Shown piece by piece: positions 51,918-59,732 of a DNA stretch of 64,000 bases (positions are counted from its first letter, which is position 1; every line of letters begins with the position of its first letter). The DNA lies in assembly GCA_039805725.1 (NCBI GenBank), contig JBDLTT010000051.1, positions 1 to 64,000 of the forward strand, read 5' to 3'. The notes under the pieces were generated by a model, which did no database searches, had not been told where the DNA came from, and saw only the letters and a program-made list of their open reading frames with translations. Source of the stretch: Fluviibacter sp039805725. GTDB taxonomy: Bacteria > Pseudomonadota > Gammaproteobacteria > Burkholderiales > Rhodocyclaceae. Both the position numbers and the translations under genes were made by a program.

Positions 51918-52544
51918 ATGACTGTCCAGACACCTGCCGCAATGACCCGGAGACTGATTCTCGGTTCCAGCTCGGTCTATCGTCGTCAACTCCTGGAACG
52001 CCTGGGCATCCCTTTTGAAGTCATCAGCCCCGATATCGACGAGTCGGCCCACCCCGGTGAACACCCTGCTGCGCTGGCCCGCCGCCTTGCCCGCGAAAAG
52101 GCCCAGGCCATCGCCAACCAACTTCCGGCCGATAAGCAAAACGCCCTCATTATTGGCAGCGACCAGGTGGCCGTTGTGGGCGACCAGGCCTATGGCAAGC
52201 CGGGCAGCCACGCCAAAGCCGTCGAACAATTGCAGACCCTGAGTGGGCAAACCGTGGTGTTCGAGACCGCACTCTGCCTCTTTGACGCCGCTAGTGGCCG
52301 CACTCATGAAGAACTGGTCAGCACCGAAGTCGAGTTCCGCGATCTCAGCCTGGCCGAAATCGAGGCCTACCTGGCCAAAGAACCCGCCTACGACTGTGCC
52401 GGTTCGGCCAAATCCGAGGGATTGGGCATTGCCCTGCTCGATCGCCTCTCCGGCGACGACCCCACGGCGTTGATCGGGCTACCGCTCATTGCCCTGTGCC
52501 GCCTGCTGCGCCAGGCAGGCTTTAACCCGCTGACCGACGCCTAA
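51918..52544 (+). CDS. Maf family nucleotide pyrophosphatase, YceF-like
   Basis: A Maf/HAM1-like house-cleaning pyrophosphatase. The 208 residues from the ATG at 51918 include LILGSSSVYRRQLLERLGIPFEVISPDIDE (N-terminal Maf motif at about residues 12-20), LARRLAREKA, IIGSDQVAVVGDQAYGKPG with the catalytic Asp, and YDCAGSAKSEGLG. The place next to yceD and rpmF and the SDQV variant fit YceF, a 7-methyl-GTP pyrophosphatase, rather than YhdE. Another ATG at 51942 is possible; the frame upstream to 51831 has no ribosome site. Divergent from yceD, with an RsmI-like gene 20 bases downstream. Confidence 0.93.
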   Translation: MTVQTPAAMTRRLILGSSSVYRRQLLERLGIPFEVISPDIDESAHPGEHPAALARRLAREKAQAIANQLPADKQNALIIGSDQVAVVGDQAYGKPGSHAKAVEQLQTLSGQTVVFETALCLFDAASGRTHEELVSTEVEFRDLSLAEIEAYLAKEPAYDCAGSAKSEGLGIALLDRLSGDDPTALIGLPLIALCRLLRQAGFNPLTDA

Positions 52545-52564
52545 ACTACCAGAGACATCGCATC

Positions 52565-53302
52565 ATGCAAGGCACGCTACATCTGGTTCCGGTGCCGCTC
52601 TCCGAGCTGGCCGAGGCCGACCCCATGCAATCGCTGCCGGTGAACGTGCTACCGGTCATCCGCGAACTGCGGCATTTCGTCGTCGAAAACGCCAAAAGCG
52701 CCCGCGCCTTTCTTAAAACCGTCGGCATGCCGGTCCCGATTGCCGAATTGGATATCCGGGAGCTCCCGGGTCGTGGCAAGCTGGGCAAATCCGGTGCCAA
52801 TGCTCGTGAATTGGATGCACTGTTAGCCCCAGCCCAAGACGGCACCCCCATCGGACTGCTTTCGGAAGCGGGCTGCCCGGCCGTGGCCGACCCGGGTGCC
52901 GAACTGGTTCATCGGGCGCACATCCTTGGCTACCGGGTGATCCCGCATATCGGCCCCTCATCGCTGCTGCTAGCGCTCATGGCATCGGGCTTGGGTGGCC
53001 AATGCTTTGCCTTCCATGGCTATCTGCCGCAAGAAGCGTCCGAGCGACAAAAAGCGATTAAAAAACTGGAAAACAATTCCAAGAGCGCCGATCAGACGCA
53101 AATTGTCATCGAAACGCCCTACAGAAACACCAGCCTGTACACCAGCCTCATCGAACACCTGCATCCGGAGACCCGGCTTTGTATTGCCGTGTCACTCACC
53201 ACCCCGGAAGAACACATCCGCACCCTGCCCGTCAGCGCCTGGCGCAACGCACCGGTACCCGTCTTCGACAAACGGCCGGCCGTGTTTTTATTCAAACAAT
53301 AA
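52565..53302 (+). CDS. RsmI-like tetrapyrrole-methylase-fold SAM methyltransferase
   Basis: A 245-residue protein of the TP-methylase superfamily, close to but shorter than RsmI (about 285 residues), which 2'-O-methylates C1402 of 16S rRNA. It has the GLLSEAGCPAVADPGAELV block and HIGPSSLLLALMASGL, and FHGYLPQEASER in place of RsmI FxGFLP. The RsmI C-terminal domain is missing. This shorter paralogue sits near maf and rluC in many betaproteobacteria; its substrate is not known to me. It follows maf by 20 bases, and seven bases separate its stop from the convergent phosphatase gene. Confidence 0.85.
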   Translation: MQGTLHLVPVPLSELAEADPMQSLPVNVLPVIRELRHFVVENAKSARAFLKTVGMPVPIAELDIRELPGRGKLGKSGANARELDALLAPAQDGTPIGLLSEAGCPAVADPGAELVHRAHILGYRVIPHIGPSSLLLALMASGLGGQCFAFHGYLPQEASERQKAIKKLENNSKSADQTQIVIETPYRNTSLYTSLIEHLHPETRLCIAVSLTTPEEHIRTLPVSAWRNAPVPVFDKRPAVFLFKQ

Positions 53303-53309
53303 CAGTAAG

Positions 53310-53969
53310 TTAACCCGTCTTTTTCATCCAGTTTGATAGATCATGGATCGAGTCTACCACCCCTACGGGTTGACATTCCAGTAGCGCATCCAGGGGGTGT
53401 GCCCCATGCGTTATCGCCAAACCATGAGCACCCGCATTCAACGCCATCTGCAAATCATGCGTGGTGTCGCCAATCATCAGCGTACGCTCCGGGTCGACGC
53501 CGAACTGCCCAATAATTTCTTCCAGCATTTGCGGGTGCGGCTTACTCCGGGTCTGATCGGCGGTTCGGGTCGTATCAAAATAATGCCCCAGACCGCTGTG
53601 GCCCAGCGCCCGATCGAGCCCCACCCGGCTTTTACCGGTGGCCACCGCCAACCAGCGGTGCTCGGCTCTCAGTTCCTGTAATAGGGGCTCAACGCCTTCG
53701 AACAGGGTGAGTTCGTGATCGCCGGACAGGTAATGCCGCCGATAAGCGTTGACCAGCTCATCGTAACGGGATTCTTGTAGATCGGGCACGGCGTATTGCA
53801 AGGCTTCGCGTAACCCCATCCCGATCACATAACGCGCCTTTTCATCGCTCGGCGGTGCGACGCCGATGTCGCGGCTGGCTGCCTGAATCGCTTTGACGAT
53901 GGCGCCCGTAGAATCGAGCAAGGTGCCATCCCAGTCAAATACTACAAGATCATAAGCGCGGTTCTTCAT
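53310..53969 (-). CDS. HAD-superfamily phosphatase, Gph-like
   Basis: A 219-residue HAD hydrolase. Motif I is DWDGTLLDS (about residues 11-19) with the nucleophile Asp, motif II VATGKSR, motif III with Lys in RSKPHPQML, and motif IV MIGDTTHDLQMALNAGA. The helical cap (residues about 20-85) marks it as subclass I like phosphoglycolate phosphatase or GmhB-like enzymes; the substrate is not evident. The ATG at 53969 lies seven bases after the rluC stop; an upstream frame start at 54005 would lie inside rluC. rluC and this gene form a pair on the minus strand. Confidence 0.88.
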   Translation of the reverse strand: MKNRAYDLVVFDWDGTLLDSTGAIVKAIQAASRDIGVAPPSDEKARYVIGMGLREALQYAVPDLQESRYDELVNAYRRHYLSGDHELTLFEGVEPLLQELRAEHRWLAVATGKSRVGLDRALGHSGLGHYFDTTRTADQTRSKPHPQMLEEIIGQFGVDPERTLMIGDTTHDLQMALNAGAHGLAITHGAHPLDALLECQPVGVVDSIHDLSNWMKKTG

Positions 53970-53976
53970 GTTGTTT

Positions 53977-55101
53977 CTAGTTTTTTTTGGCCGCACAATG
54001 ATCAAGAAATCGCTGCAATTCGCCCGGTAAGGGCGCTTCTATATGGAGCGGTTCGCCGCTCACCGGGTGTTTGCAACGCAGGCTGGCCGCATGCAGAAAC
54101 ATCCGATCCAGTGCACCGCTGGCCGCCAACGATTTATTCAGGGCAAAGTTGCCGTATTTATCATCGCCCACAATCGGGTGACCCAAGCTGGCCAGGTGCA
54201 CCCGAATCTGGTGCGTCCGCCCGGTTTTGAGCTGCGCTTCGACCAGGGCAAAGCCCGGATACTGCTTTTTCAGGCGGAAATGCGTCTCGGCCGGCCGGGT
54301 TTCGGGGTGCGTCAGATCGCGACCGCGGGCAACCCGCACCCGCCGCTCTCCTTCGGGCGTCAGGTACTTAAAGAGGGGTTCCGTCACCTTGAGCGTCGCG
54401 CCGGGCTTTTCTTGCGCCCACTCACCCGCTACCAGCGCCAGATACCGCTTGTCGCCCCTCTGACTGCGGAACATCTCGTGCAGCCCCACCAACGCCGGAC
54501 GGCGTTTGGCAATCAGCAACACCCCGGAGGTTTCCCGGTCCAGGCGGTGCGCCAACTCCAGAAAGCGTGCCGTCGGCCGCTGCGCCCGCAGCGCCTCGAT
54601 CGCCCCCCAGGCCAGACCACTCCCGCCGTGGACCGCAATGCCACAAGGCTTATTGATGGCCAGCAAGCCATCATCTTCATAAAGCACCGGCAAATCGACT
54701 TCCGGTGCCACGGGCGGCTGCGCCTCAACGAAGGCTTCCTGCCGTACAGGGGGTAAACGCAGCTCATCACCGACGTTCAGGCGCTGATCGGGCTGACAAC
54801 GACCACCATTAATCCGCACCTCGCCACTACGCACGATCCGGTAAATCCGGCTTTTAGGCACGCCCTTGAGGTGACGCAACAGATAGTTGTCTAGTCGTTG
54901 TCCTGCCTCGTCTTCGGTCACCCTGTGTCGTTGAACCACGGGAGTCTGGACGATTGGCTCGACGACGGATGTCATGACCGACTTTTTGACGGGTTGCGCA
55001 CGGCCAATCGCCTGTTTTTTTTGGAAAATTGGCTTTTTAGCCGCCCTGGACGCAGTTTTTTTACCTAAAGTGGTTGAGGACGGTTGATTACTGCGTGACA
55101 T
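53977..55101 (-). CDS. rluC: 23S rRNA pseudouridine synthase RluC
   Basis: An S4-domain pseudouridine synthase that in E. coli modifies 23S rRNA positions 955, 2504 and 2580. The S4 domain (GQRLDNYLLRHLKGVPKSRIYRIVRSGEVRING shortened to its core, about residues 67-100) is followed by the catalytic domain with Asp in AHRLDRETSGVLLIAK and the block TGRTHQIRVHLASLGHPIVGDDKYG. The N-terminal 50 or so residues are Lys/Ser/Ala-rich and not seen in E. coli; an alternative start at codon 43 would remove most of them. It is divergent from rne, the classic rluC-rne pair, and its start lies within the rne promoter. Confidence 0.94.
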   Translation of the reverse strand: MSRSNQPSSTTLGKKTASRAAKKPIFQKKQAIGRAQPVKKSVMTSVVEPIVQTPVVQRHRVTEDEAGQRLDNYLLRHLKGVPKSRIYRIVRSGEVRINGGRCQPDQRLNVGDELRLPPVRQEAFVEAQPPVAPEVDLPVLYEDDGLLAINKPCGIAVHGGSGLAWGAIEALRAQRPTARFLELAHRLDRETSGVLLIAKRRPALVGLHEMFRSQRGDKRYLALVAGEWAQEKPGATLKVTEPLFKYLTPEGERRVRVARGRDLTHPETRPAETHFRLKKQYPGFALVEAQLKTGRTHQIRVHLASLGHPIVGDDKYGNFALNKSLAASGALDRMFLHAASLRCKHPVSGEPLHIEAPLPGELQRFLDHCAAKKN

Positions 55102-55111
55102 GGCTTATACT
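55084..55111 (+). promoter_or_regulatory. rne promoter
   Basis: TTGATT (55084-55089) and TATACT (55106-55111) with 16 bases between. The predicted start near 55118 gives an rne leader of about 417 nt. The boxes overlap the first codons of the divergent rluC. Confidence 0.6.
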
Positions 55112-55117
55112 TTACAC

Positions 55118-55534
55118 GTTTGTGCTGCCAGCAGGTGGGTTTGCGATCATTCGCCCAACCAACCTGCCCAGATTCTCGAGCCAAAATCGCCTTCGGCGAG
55201 TTCGTGATTCGAGGGGTTCTGTCGCAGCCGAACCGGGCCACGACGACTCGCCTAGACGAACACAAGAAGCCGTCACCGACTGACACACGCCCGGCGTATG
55301 CAGTCCCGAATGCAGTCACGGCAGAGCCGCCGCCGATTTCGGCCAGGCACGCTCTGCCGGTTACAGACCGGTTCACCTTGTCCGTTCGTCCGGCTTGGGA
55401 TCCATCAAGGATATCCCCTGCCTCGCCTTGAGAGCACGCCGCCCGGAAAGCCCTGAATCAGTCCAGGTACAGCCAGACACTGTCGGCTGGCACCTGCGGG
55501 ATTGCCCGCGCCGGTGCTTTTGGAGCACCACGCA
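55118..55534 (+). other. Long 5' leader of rne
   Basis: About 417 bases with no credible gene; short frames read as Pro/Arg-rich shadows. It contains several small hairpins, such as TCGCC-TTC-GGCGA at 55187-55199 nested inside a CTCGA/TCGAG pair. In E. coli a 361-nt rne leader lets RNase E cut and limit its own mRNA. The position and length here suggest the same feedback, but no sequence match to the E. coli leader was made. Confidence 0.5.
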
Positions 55535-58123
55535 ATGAAACGCATGCTATTTAATGCGACGCAAGCTGAAGAACTACGCGTCGCCATCGTCGAAGGTCAG
55601 AAACTGATCGACCTCGACATCGAATCCGCCGCCAAAGAACAACGTAAGAGCAACATCTATAAGGGTGTCATTACCCGTATCGAGCCTTCGCTCGAAGCCG
55701 TGTTTGTAAACTACGGCGCTGAACGCCATGGATTCCTGCCCTTCAAGGAAATTGCCCGCGAGTACTACGCCCCGAACGGCGAAGGTAGCCGCGCCAAAAT
55801 GCAGGAAACCCTGAAAGAAGGTCAGGAACTGATCGTCCAGGTCGACAAAGACGAGCGCGGTAACAAAGGCGCCGCGCTCACGACCTATATTTCACTGGCG
55901 GGTCGTTATCTGGTGCTGATGCCGAACAACCCGCGCGGCGGTGGCGTCTCTCGCCGTGTCGAAGGCGATGACCGTTCGGAACTGCGCGATGCCATGGCGC
56001 AACTGACCGTGCCGGAAGGCATGAGCCTGATCGCCCGTACCGCCGCCATTGGTCGTACCGCCGAAGAACTGCAATGGGATTTGAACTACCTGATGCAGCT
56101 GTGGACCGCCATTGATTCGGTGGCTAAAGACAACACCGGCCCGCTACTCATATTCCAGGAAGGTAGCCTCGTCATTCGCGCCATCCGCGACTACTTTCAA
56201 CCGGACATCGGTGAGATTCTCATCGATACTGACGACATCTTCGAACAAGCCCAGGCTTTTATGAGTCAGGTGATGCCGCACAACGTCAACCGCGTAAAGC
56301 GTTACCGTGACGATGTGCCGCTGTTCTCGCGCTTCCAGATCGAACACCAGATCGAATCGGCCTACGCCCGTCAGGTCAACCTGCCGTCCGGCGGCGCCAT
56401 CGTGATCGACCATACCGAAGCGCTGGTCTCGGTTGACGTCAACTCCGGTCGCGCTACCAAGGGTAGCGACATCGAAGAAACCGCCTTCAAGACCAACCTG
56501 GAAGCCGCCGACGAAATCGCCCGTCAGCTCCGTCTCCGCGACTTGGGCGGTCTGATCGTCATCGACTTCATCGACATGGAGAGCGCCCGCAACCAGCGCG
56601 AAGTCGAGAACCATCTGCGCGATGCCCTGCACCACGACCGTGCCCGCGTACAAACCAGCAAAATCAGCCGCTTCGGTCTGCTTGAGCTGTCGCGTCAGCG
56701 CCTGCGACCGGCACTCGCCGAAACCTCTTATATCCCCTGCCCGCGTTGTACCGGCACGGGTCATATCCGTTCGACCGAATCGGCCGCGCTGCACATCCTA
56801 CGCATCCTCGAAGAAGAGTCGATGAAGGAAAATACGGCCGCCGTGCACGCCCAAGTGCCAGTGGACGTCGCCACCTTCCTGCTCAACGAGAAGCGCGCCG
56901 ACATTCAGGCGATCGAACTGCGTCATAAGATCACCATCCTGTTGTTGCCGAACAAACATCTGGAAACCCCGGCGCACCAGATTCAACGTCTGCGTCACGA
57001 TGAACTGAATCAGGACGATCATCGCGAGCCGTCCTACAAGATGGTCGACCAACCCCTGATCGAATCACCGGTCTTCTCGGTCGAGCAGAAGAACCAGAAT
57101 CGTCAGTCTGCCGCCATCCGCAATGTGTCGCCGGCACAACCGGCGCCGGTCTCCATTGAAACAACCGCGCAACCGGTTCAGGAAGAAAAGAGTGGTGGTT
57201 TCATCACCAAGCTGTTCAGCTGGCTAAGTGGTGATACCAAGAAAAAGCCGCCGGTAGAGACCGCACGTCCGCGCACCCCGCGTGAGGGTGGTCGTGATGC
57301 CAACCGCGGCAACAACCGCCGCAATGCCCAGGGCGATGGCGAAGGCCGTCAACGTGGTCCGCGTGGCGAAGGTCGCCAACGCAATCCGCGTGGCGAAGGC
57401 CAGGAAGGCCGTCGTAACAACGGCAACCGTGGCGAGCGTGCTGCCAACGCCGAGGCCGGCCAGGAAGAGAACAGCGGCAACGCTAACAGCCGCCGCCGGG
57501 GGAGCCGTGGTGGGCGCGATCGCAACAACTCGCCAGCAACCGAGTCAATGACTGAAAACGCCGCTGTCGACGCAGTCGATACCAACGTGCCGGCCGTCGA
57601 AGGCCAGAGCGAAACCGGTAGCCAGGGCAATAGTCGCCGCCGTGGTCGTCGTGGTGGTCGTCGCGAGCGTGGTGAACGCAACACGACCAGTGACAACCAA
57701 ACGGATACCAATGACACCGCTGCGAGCGATGTCGCGGTTACACCGAGCGAGGCTGACGTTGCTGCCCCTGCTTTCGAACTGAGCACCTCACCGGCCCCGA
57801 CCCCTGTGGTAGAAGCCATACCCGTCGCGCCTGCACCCGCACCGGTTGTTGAAGCAGCTGCCGTTGCTGTTGCGCCTGCCCCAGTCGTCCTGGAAGCCGC
57901 CCCAGAACCGGTTAAGGCATCTGTTCTACAAGCTGCACCGGTAGTGATTGAAACGGTTTCGCTCGAAGCGGTCGGCCTGCAGATGATTGAAACGGATCCT
58001 ACCAAGCAAGCCAGCGTGGCCGCCGCCCCAGCTGAAAAGCCGGTACGTCAACCGCGTAAGCCGCGCATCAAGCCGGTCGTGGTCGAGGAGCCATTGCAAA
58101 TGGTGGAGACCCGTAAGGACTAA
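55535..58123 (+). CDS. rne: Ribonuclease E
   Basis: The main endonuclease of mRNA decay and rRNA/tRNA processing, 862 residues from the ATG at 55535 (GGAG upstream). The N-terminal half has the S1 domain (IYKGVITRIEPSLEAVFVNYG, about 38-58), the 5'-sensor, and the DNase I-like site with metal-binding Asp residues (VSVDVNSGRATKGS and LIVIDFIDM). It ends in the zinc-link CPRCTGTG near residues 401-408 (E. coli Cys404/Cys407). The C-terminal half (from about 560) is low-complexity: Arg/Gly/Asn-rich RNA-binding tracts, then a long Ala/Pro/Val stretch. The end KPRIKPVVVEEPLQMVETRK resembles the PNPase-binding tip of betaproteobacterial RNase E. A terminator follows. Confidence 0.96.
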   Translation: MKRMLFNATQAEELRVAIVEGQKLIDLDIESAAKEQRKSNIYKGVITRIEPSLEAVFVNYGAERHGFLPFKEIAREYYAPNGEGSRAKMQETLKEGQELIVQVDKDERGNKGAALTTYISLAGRYLVLMPNNPRGGGVSRRVEGDDRSELRDAMAQLTVPEGMSLIARTAAIGRTAEELQWDLNYLMQLWTAIDSVAKDNTGPLLIFQEGSLVIRAIRDYFQPDIGEILIDTDDIFEQAQAFMSQVMPHNVNRVKRYRDDVPLFSRFQIEHQIESAYARQVNLPSGGAIVIDHTEALVSVDVNSGRATKGSDIEETAFKTNLEAADEIARQLRLRDLGGLIVIDFIDMESARNQREVENHLRDALHHDRARVQTSKISRFGLLELSRQRLRPALAETSYIPCPRCTGTGHIRSTESAALHILRILEEESMKENTAAVHAQVPVDVATFLLNEKRADIQAIELRHKITILLLPNKHLETPAHQIQRLRHDELNQDDHREPSYKMVDQPLIESPVFSVEQKNQNRQSAAIRNVSPAQPAPVSIETTAQPVQEEKSGGFITKLFSWLSGDTKKKPPVETARPRTPREGGRDANRGNNRRNAQGDGEGRQRGPRGEGRQRNPRGEGQEGRRNNGNRGERAANAEAGQEENSGNANSRRRGSRGGRDRNNSPATESMTENAAVDAVDTNVPAVEGQSETGSQGNSRRRGRRGGRRERGERNTTSDNQTDTNDTAASDVAVTPSEADVAAPAFELSTSPAPTPVVEAIPVAPAPAPVVEAAAVAVAPAPVVLEAAPEPVKASVLQAAPVVIETVSLEAVGLQMIETDPTKQASVAAAPAEKPVRQPRKPRIKPVVVEEPLQMVETRKD

Positions 58124-58145
58124 ACATCCTCCGGCAAACCCCAAC

Positions 58146-58183
58146 AAAAAACCGCGCCTGTGCAAACTGAGCGCGGTTTTTTT
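58146..58183. terminator. Bidirectional terminator between rne and the tyrosine phosphatase gene
   Basis: AAAAAACCGCGC and GCGCGGTTTTTTT form a stem with a 13-base loop. A- and T-tracts on both sides let it work for the two convergent genes. Confidence 0.9.
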
Positions 58184-58201
58184 GCCCCGGAGAAACGTTG
58201 A

Positions 58202-58723
58202 TTAGTGTGTTCGAGCAACCTTGCGCGCCCCTTTGGCGCTGCTTTTGGCCGATGAGCGCTCACGCATGATGCTATCCAGCAATCCCTCCGCCGCATCCTC
58301 GATCATGTCGAGTACGAGATCGAAGTCATGCGCCAATCCGTAGTAGGGATCCGGCACTTCATCGTCATCGAACTGGCGTGCGTAACTCATAAATAGTTTG
58401 AGACGCGGCAAATGGCTCACCGGGCAAAGTTTGCGCAACGCATCCAGATTGCTGCGATCCATCGCGAGTACAAGATCAAAATATTCCAGATCTTCGGGGG
58501 CGACTTTCCGTGCCACAATCTGTGACAGATCGTATTTGCGCTCGGCGGCCGCACGTTGCGTACGCGCATCCGGTGACTCGCCCACGTGGTAGCCATGCGT
58601 ACCCGCCGAATCGATTTCCAGCTCGGCAAGCAAGCCGCGTTGCGCAGCCAACCGGCGAAAGACGGCCTCGGCCGTTGGCGAACGGCAAATGTTGCCCATA
58701 CATACGAATAGCACTTTAGTCAT
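58202..58723 (-). CDS. Low-molecular-weight protein tyrosine phosphatase
   Basis: A 173-residue LMW-PTP. The P-loop CMGNICRSP (Cys8 to Arg14) is at the N-terminus and the general acid Asp is in the DDDEVPDPYYG loop. The ATG at 58723 has AAAGGAGGG upstream, a strong ribosome site, so the longer frame from 58756 is rejected. Catalytic regions end near residue 150; the last 20 residues are a basic Ser/Ala/Lys/Arg tail (SSAKSSAKGARK) not seen in most members. No BY-kinase or capsule genes are near, so the Wzb role is not supported; the cellular substrate is unknown. Confidence 0.93.
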   Translation of the reverse strand: MTKVLFVCMGNICRSPTAEAVFRRLAAQRGLLAELEIDSAGTHGYHVGESPDARTQRAAAERKYDLSQIVARKVAPEDLEYFDLVLAMDRSNLDALRKLCPVSHLPRLKLFMSYARQFDDDEVPDPYYGLAHDFDLVLDMIEDAAEGLLDSIMRERSSAKSSAKGARKVARTH

Positions 58724-58901
58724 TCGCCCTCCTTTCATCCTGACATCGCACGGCAACCAACATCCGAACGAAGTCTGTTGATCTTTCCCGTCGGTGCGAT
58801 CAATTCTTCTCCGGATATTGTTTCATAATTATGCAGGTGTTGACCAGCCCAAAAACAACCGGCATAGGTTCCGAGCGTGGTTTACCCGATACACTATCGC
58901 C

Positions 58902-59732
58902 ATGTCCAATCGCTACCCACAATTACGATACGCACTTGCCATTGGCATATTGCTCAGCCTATCGCTCGCCGCCTGCAGTTCGGGGCCCTTCAAGTGGAAC
59001 CAATCAGGTGAGTCTGCGGCCGTACAAGACAATCCGGATCTCCCCAAACCCAAGGCGGTCGACTACACCGTACTGATCGCACCGAGCGGTGCCATCCGCA
59101 CCCAGTACATCTCGGATAGAACCGCCACGGCTGCTGGCGTTGTCGGTAGCATGGTGGTGGGTCCGATTGCCGGTGCGATTGGTGGGCTCGTCGGTTCGAC
59201 CGCCAGCAGTACCGCTGCGTCATCAGCAGAAGAAAAAGCTTCCAGAAACATTGATAGCAGTGATATCGCCCAGGCTGTCGCGCCGATGCAGCTTCAATCC
59301 ATCTTCGCCGGTGCGCTGGCCGATAAGCTCAATCTTTGTGGTATTCGCGCCGCCGTCCATCCCACCCTACTGAATCCGGACAAGCCTGACTGGTCGACCA
59401 CGCATCTGGTTGTACCCCCTGAATTGATGCGGAATGCCGAGCCCCACCGCTTCTTTGTGGAAACCGGTGTCCTCGGGCTGCAGGTCCGCGCCGCACTGAC
59501 GGATACGACCATGGAAGGCAACGCTTACGCACGGGTATACGAAACCCGATCGCTGAAACAAATTGGCCGTTACGCCAAAAAGACCGGCAGCAGTGGTTCG
59601 ATTACGCTAAACAACTATGGTGCCGGCACCCCTCAGGAAACCACCGAACTACAAAGGTCGGCCAAGCTCGTCGCACAATATCTGGCCAGTGGCATCGCCA
59701 GCGATATGTGCGCCATTATGCGGCGCTTTTAA
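58902..59732 (+). CDS. Hypothetical lipoprotein with glycine-zipper-like segment
   Basis: A 276-residue protein I cannot assign to a named family. The ATG at 58902 gives a signal peptide with lipobox LAAC (Cys25). Residues about 70-100 are a Gly/Ala/Val-rich hydrophobic stretch (GVVGSMVVGPIAGAIGGLVG) like the glycine zippers of outer-membrane lipoproteins. The rest is soluble, with RAALTDTTMEGNAYARVYETRSL in the second half, a beta-rich look, and two Cys (LCGIR, DMCAIM). It is divergent from the phosphatase gene; its stop abuts the uvrB stop with no gap. An envelope role is inferred only from the lipobox. Confidence 0.75.
   Translation: MSNRYPQLRYALAIGILLSLSLAACSSGPFKWNQSGESAAVQDNPDLPKPKAVDYTVLIAPSGAIRTQYISDRTATAAGVVGSMVVGPIAGAIGGLVGSTASSTAASSAEEKASRNIDSSDIAQAVAPMQLQSIFAGALADKLNLCGIRAAVHPTLLNPDKPDWSTTHLVVPPELMRNAEPHRFFVETGVLGLQVRAALTDTTMEGNAYARVYETRSLKQIGRYAKKTGSSGSITLNNYGAGTPQETTELQRSAKLVAQYLASGIASDMCAIMRRF

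Noticed and set aside
51803..51919. N-terminal extension of yceD to 51919
   Set aside because: It would overlap the promoter and the maf start; the shorter form matches the family.
55120..55431. 103-codon frames in the rne leader on both strands
   Set aside because: Pro/Arg/Thr-rich, no ribosome site, no recognisable domain; better seen as untranslated leader.
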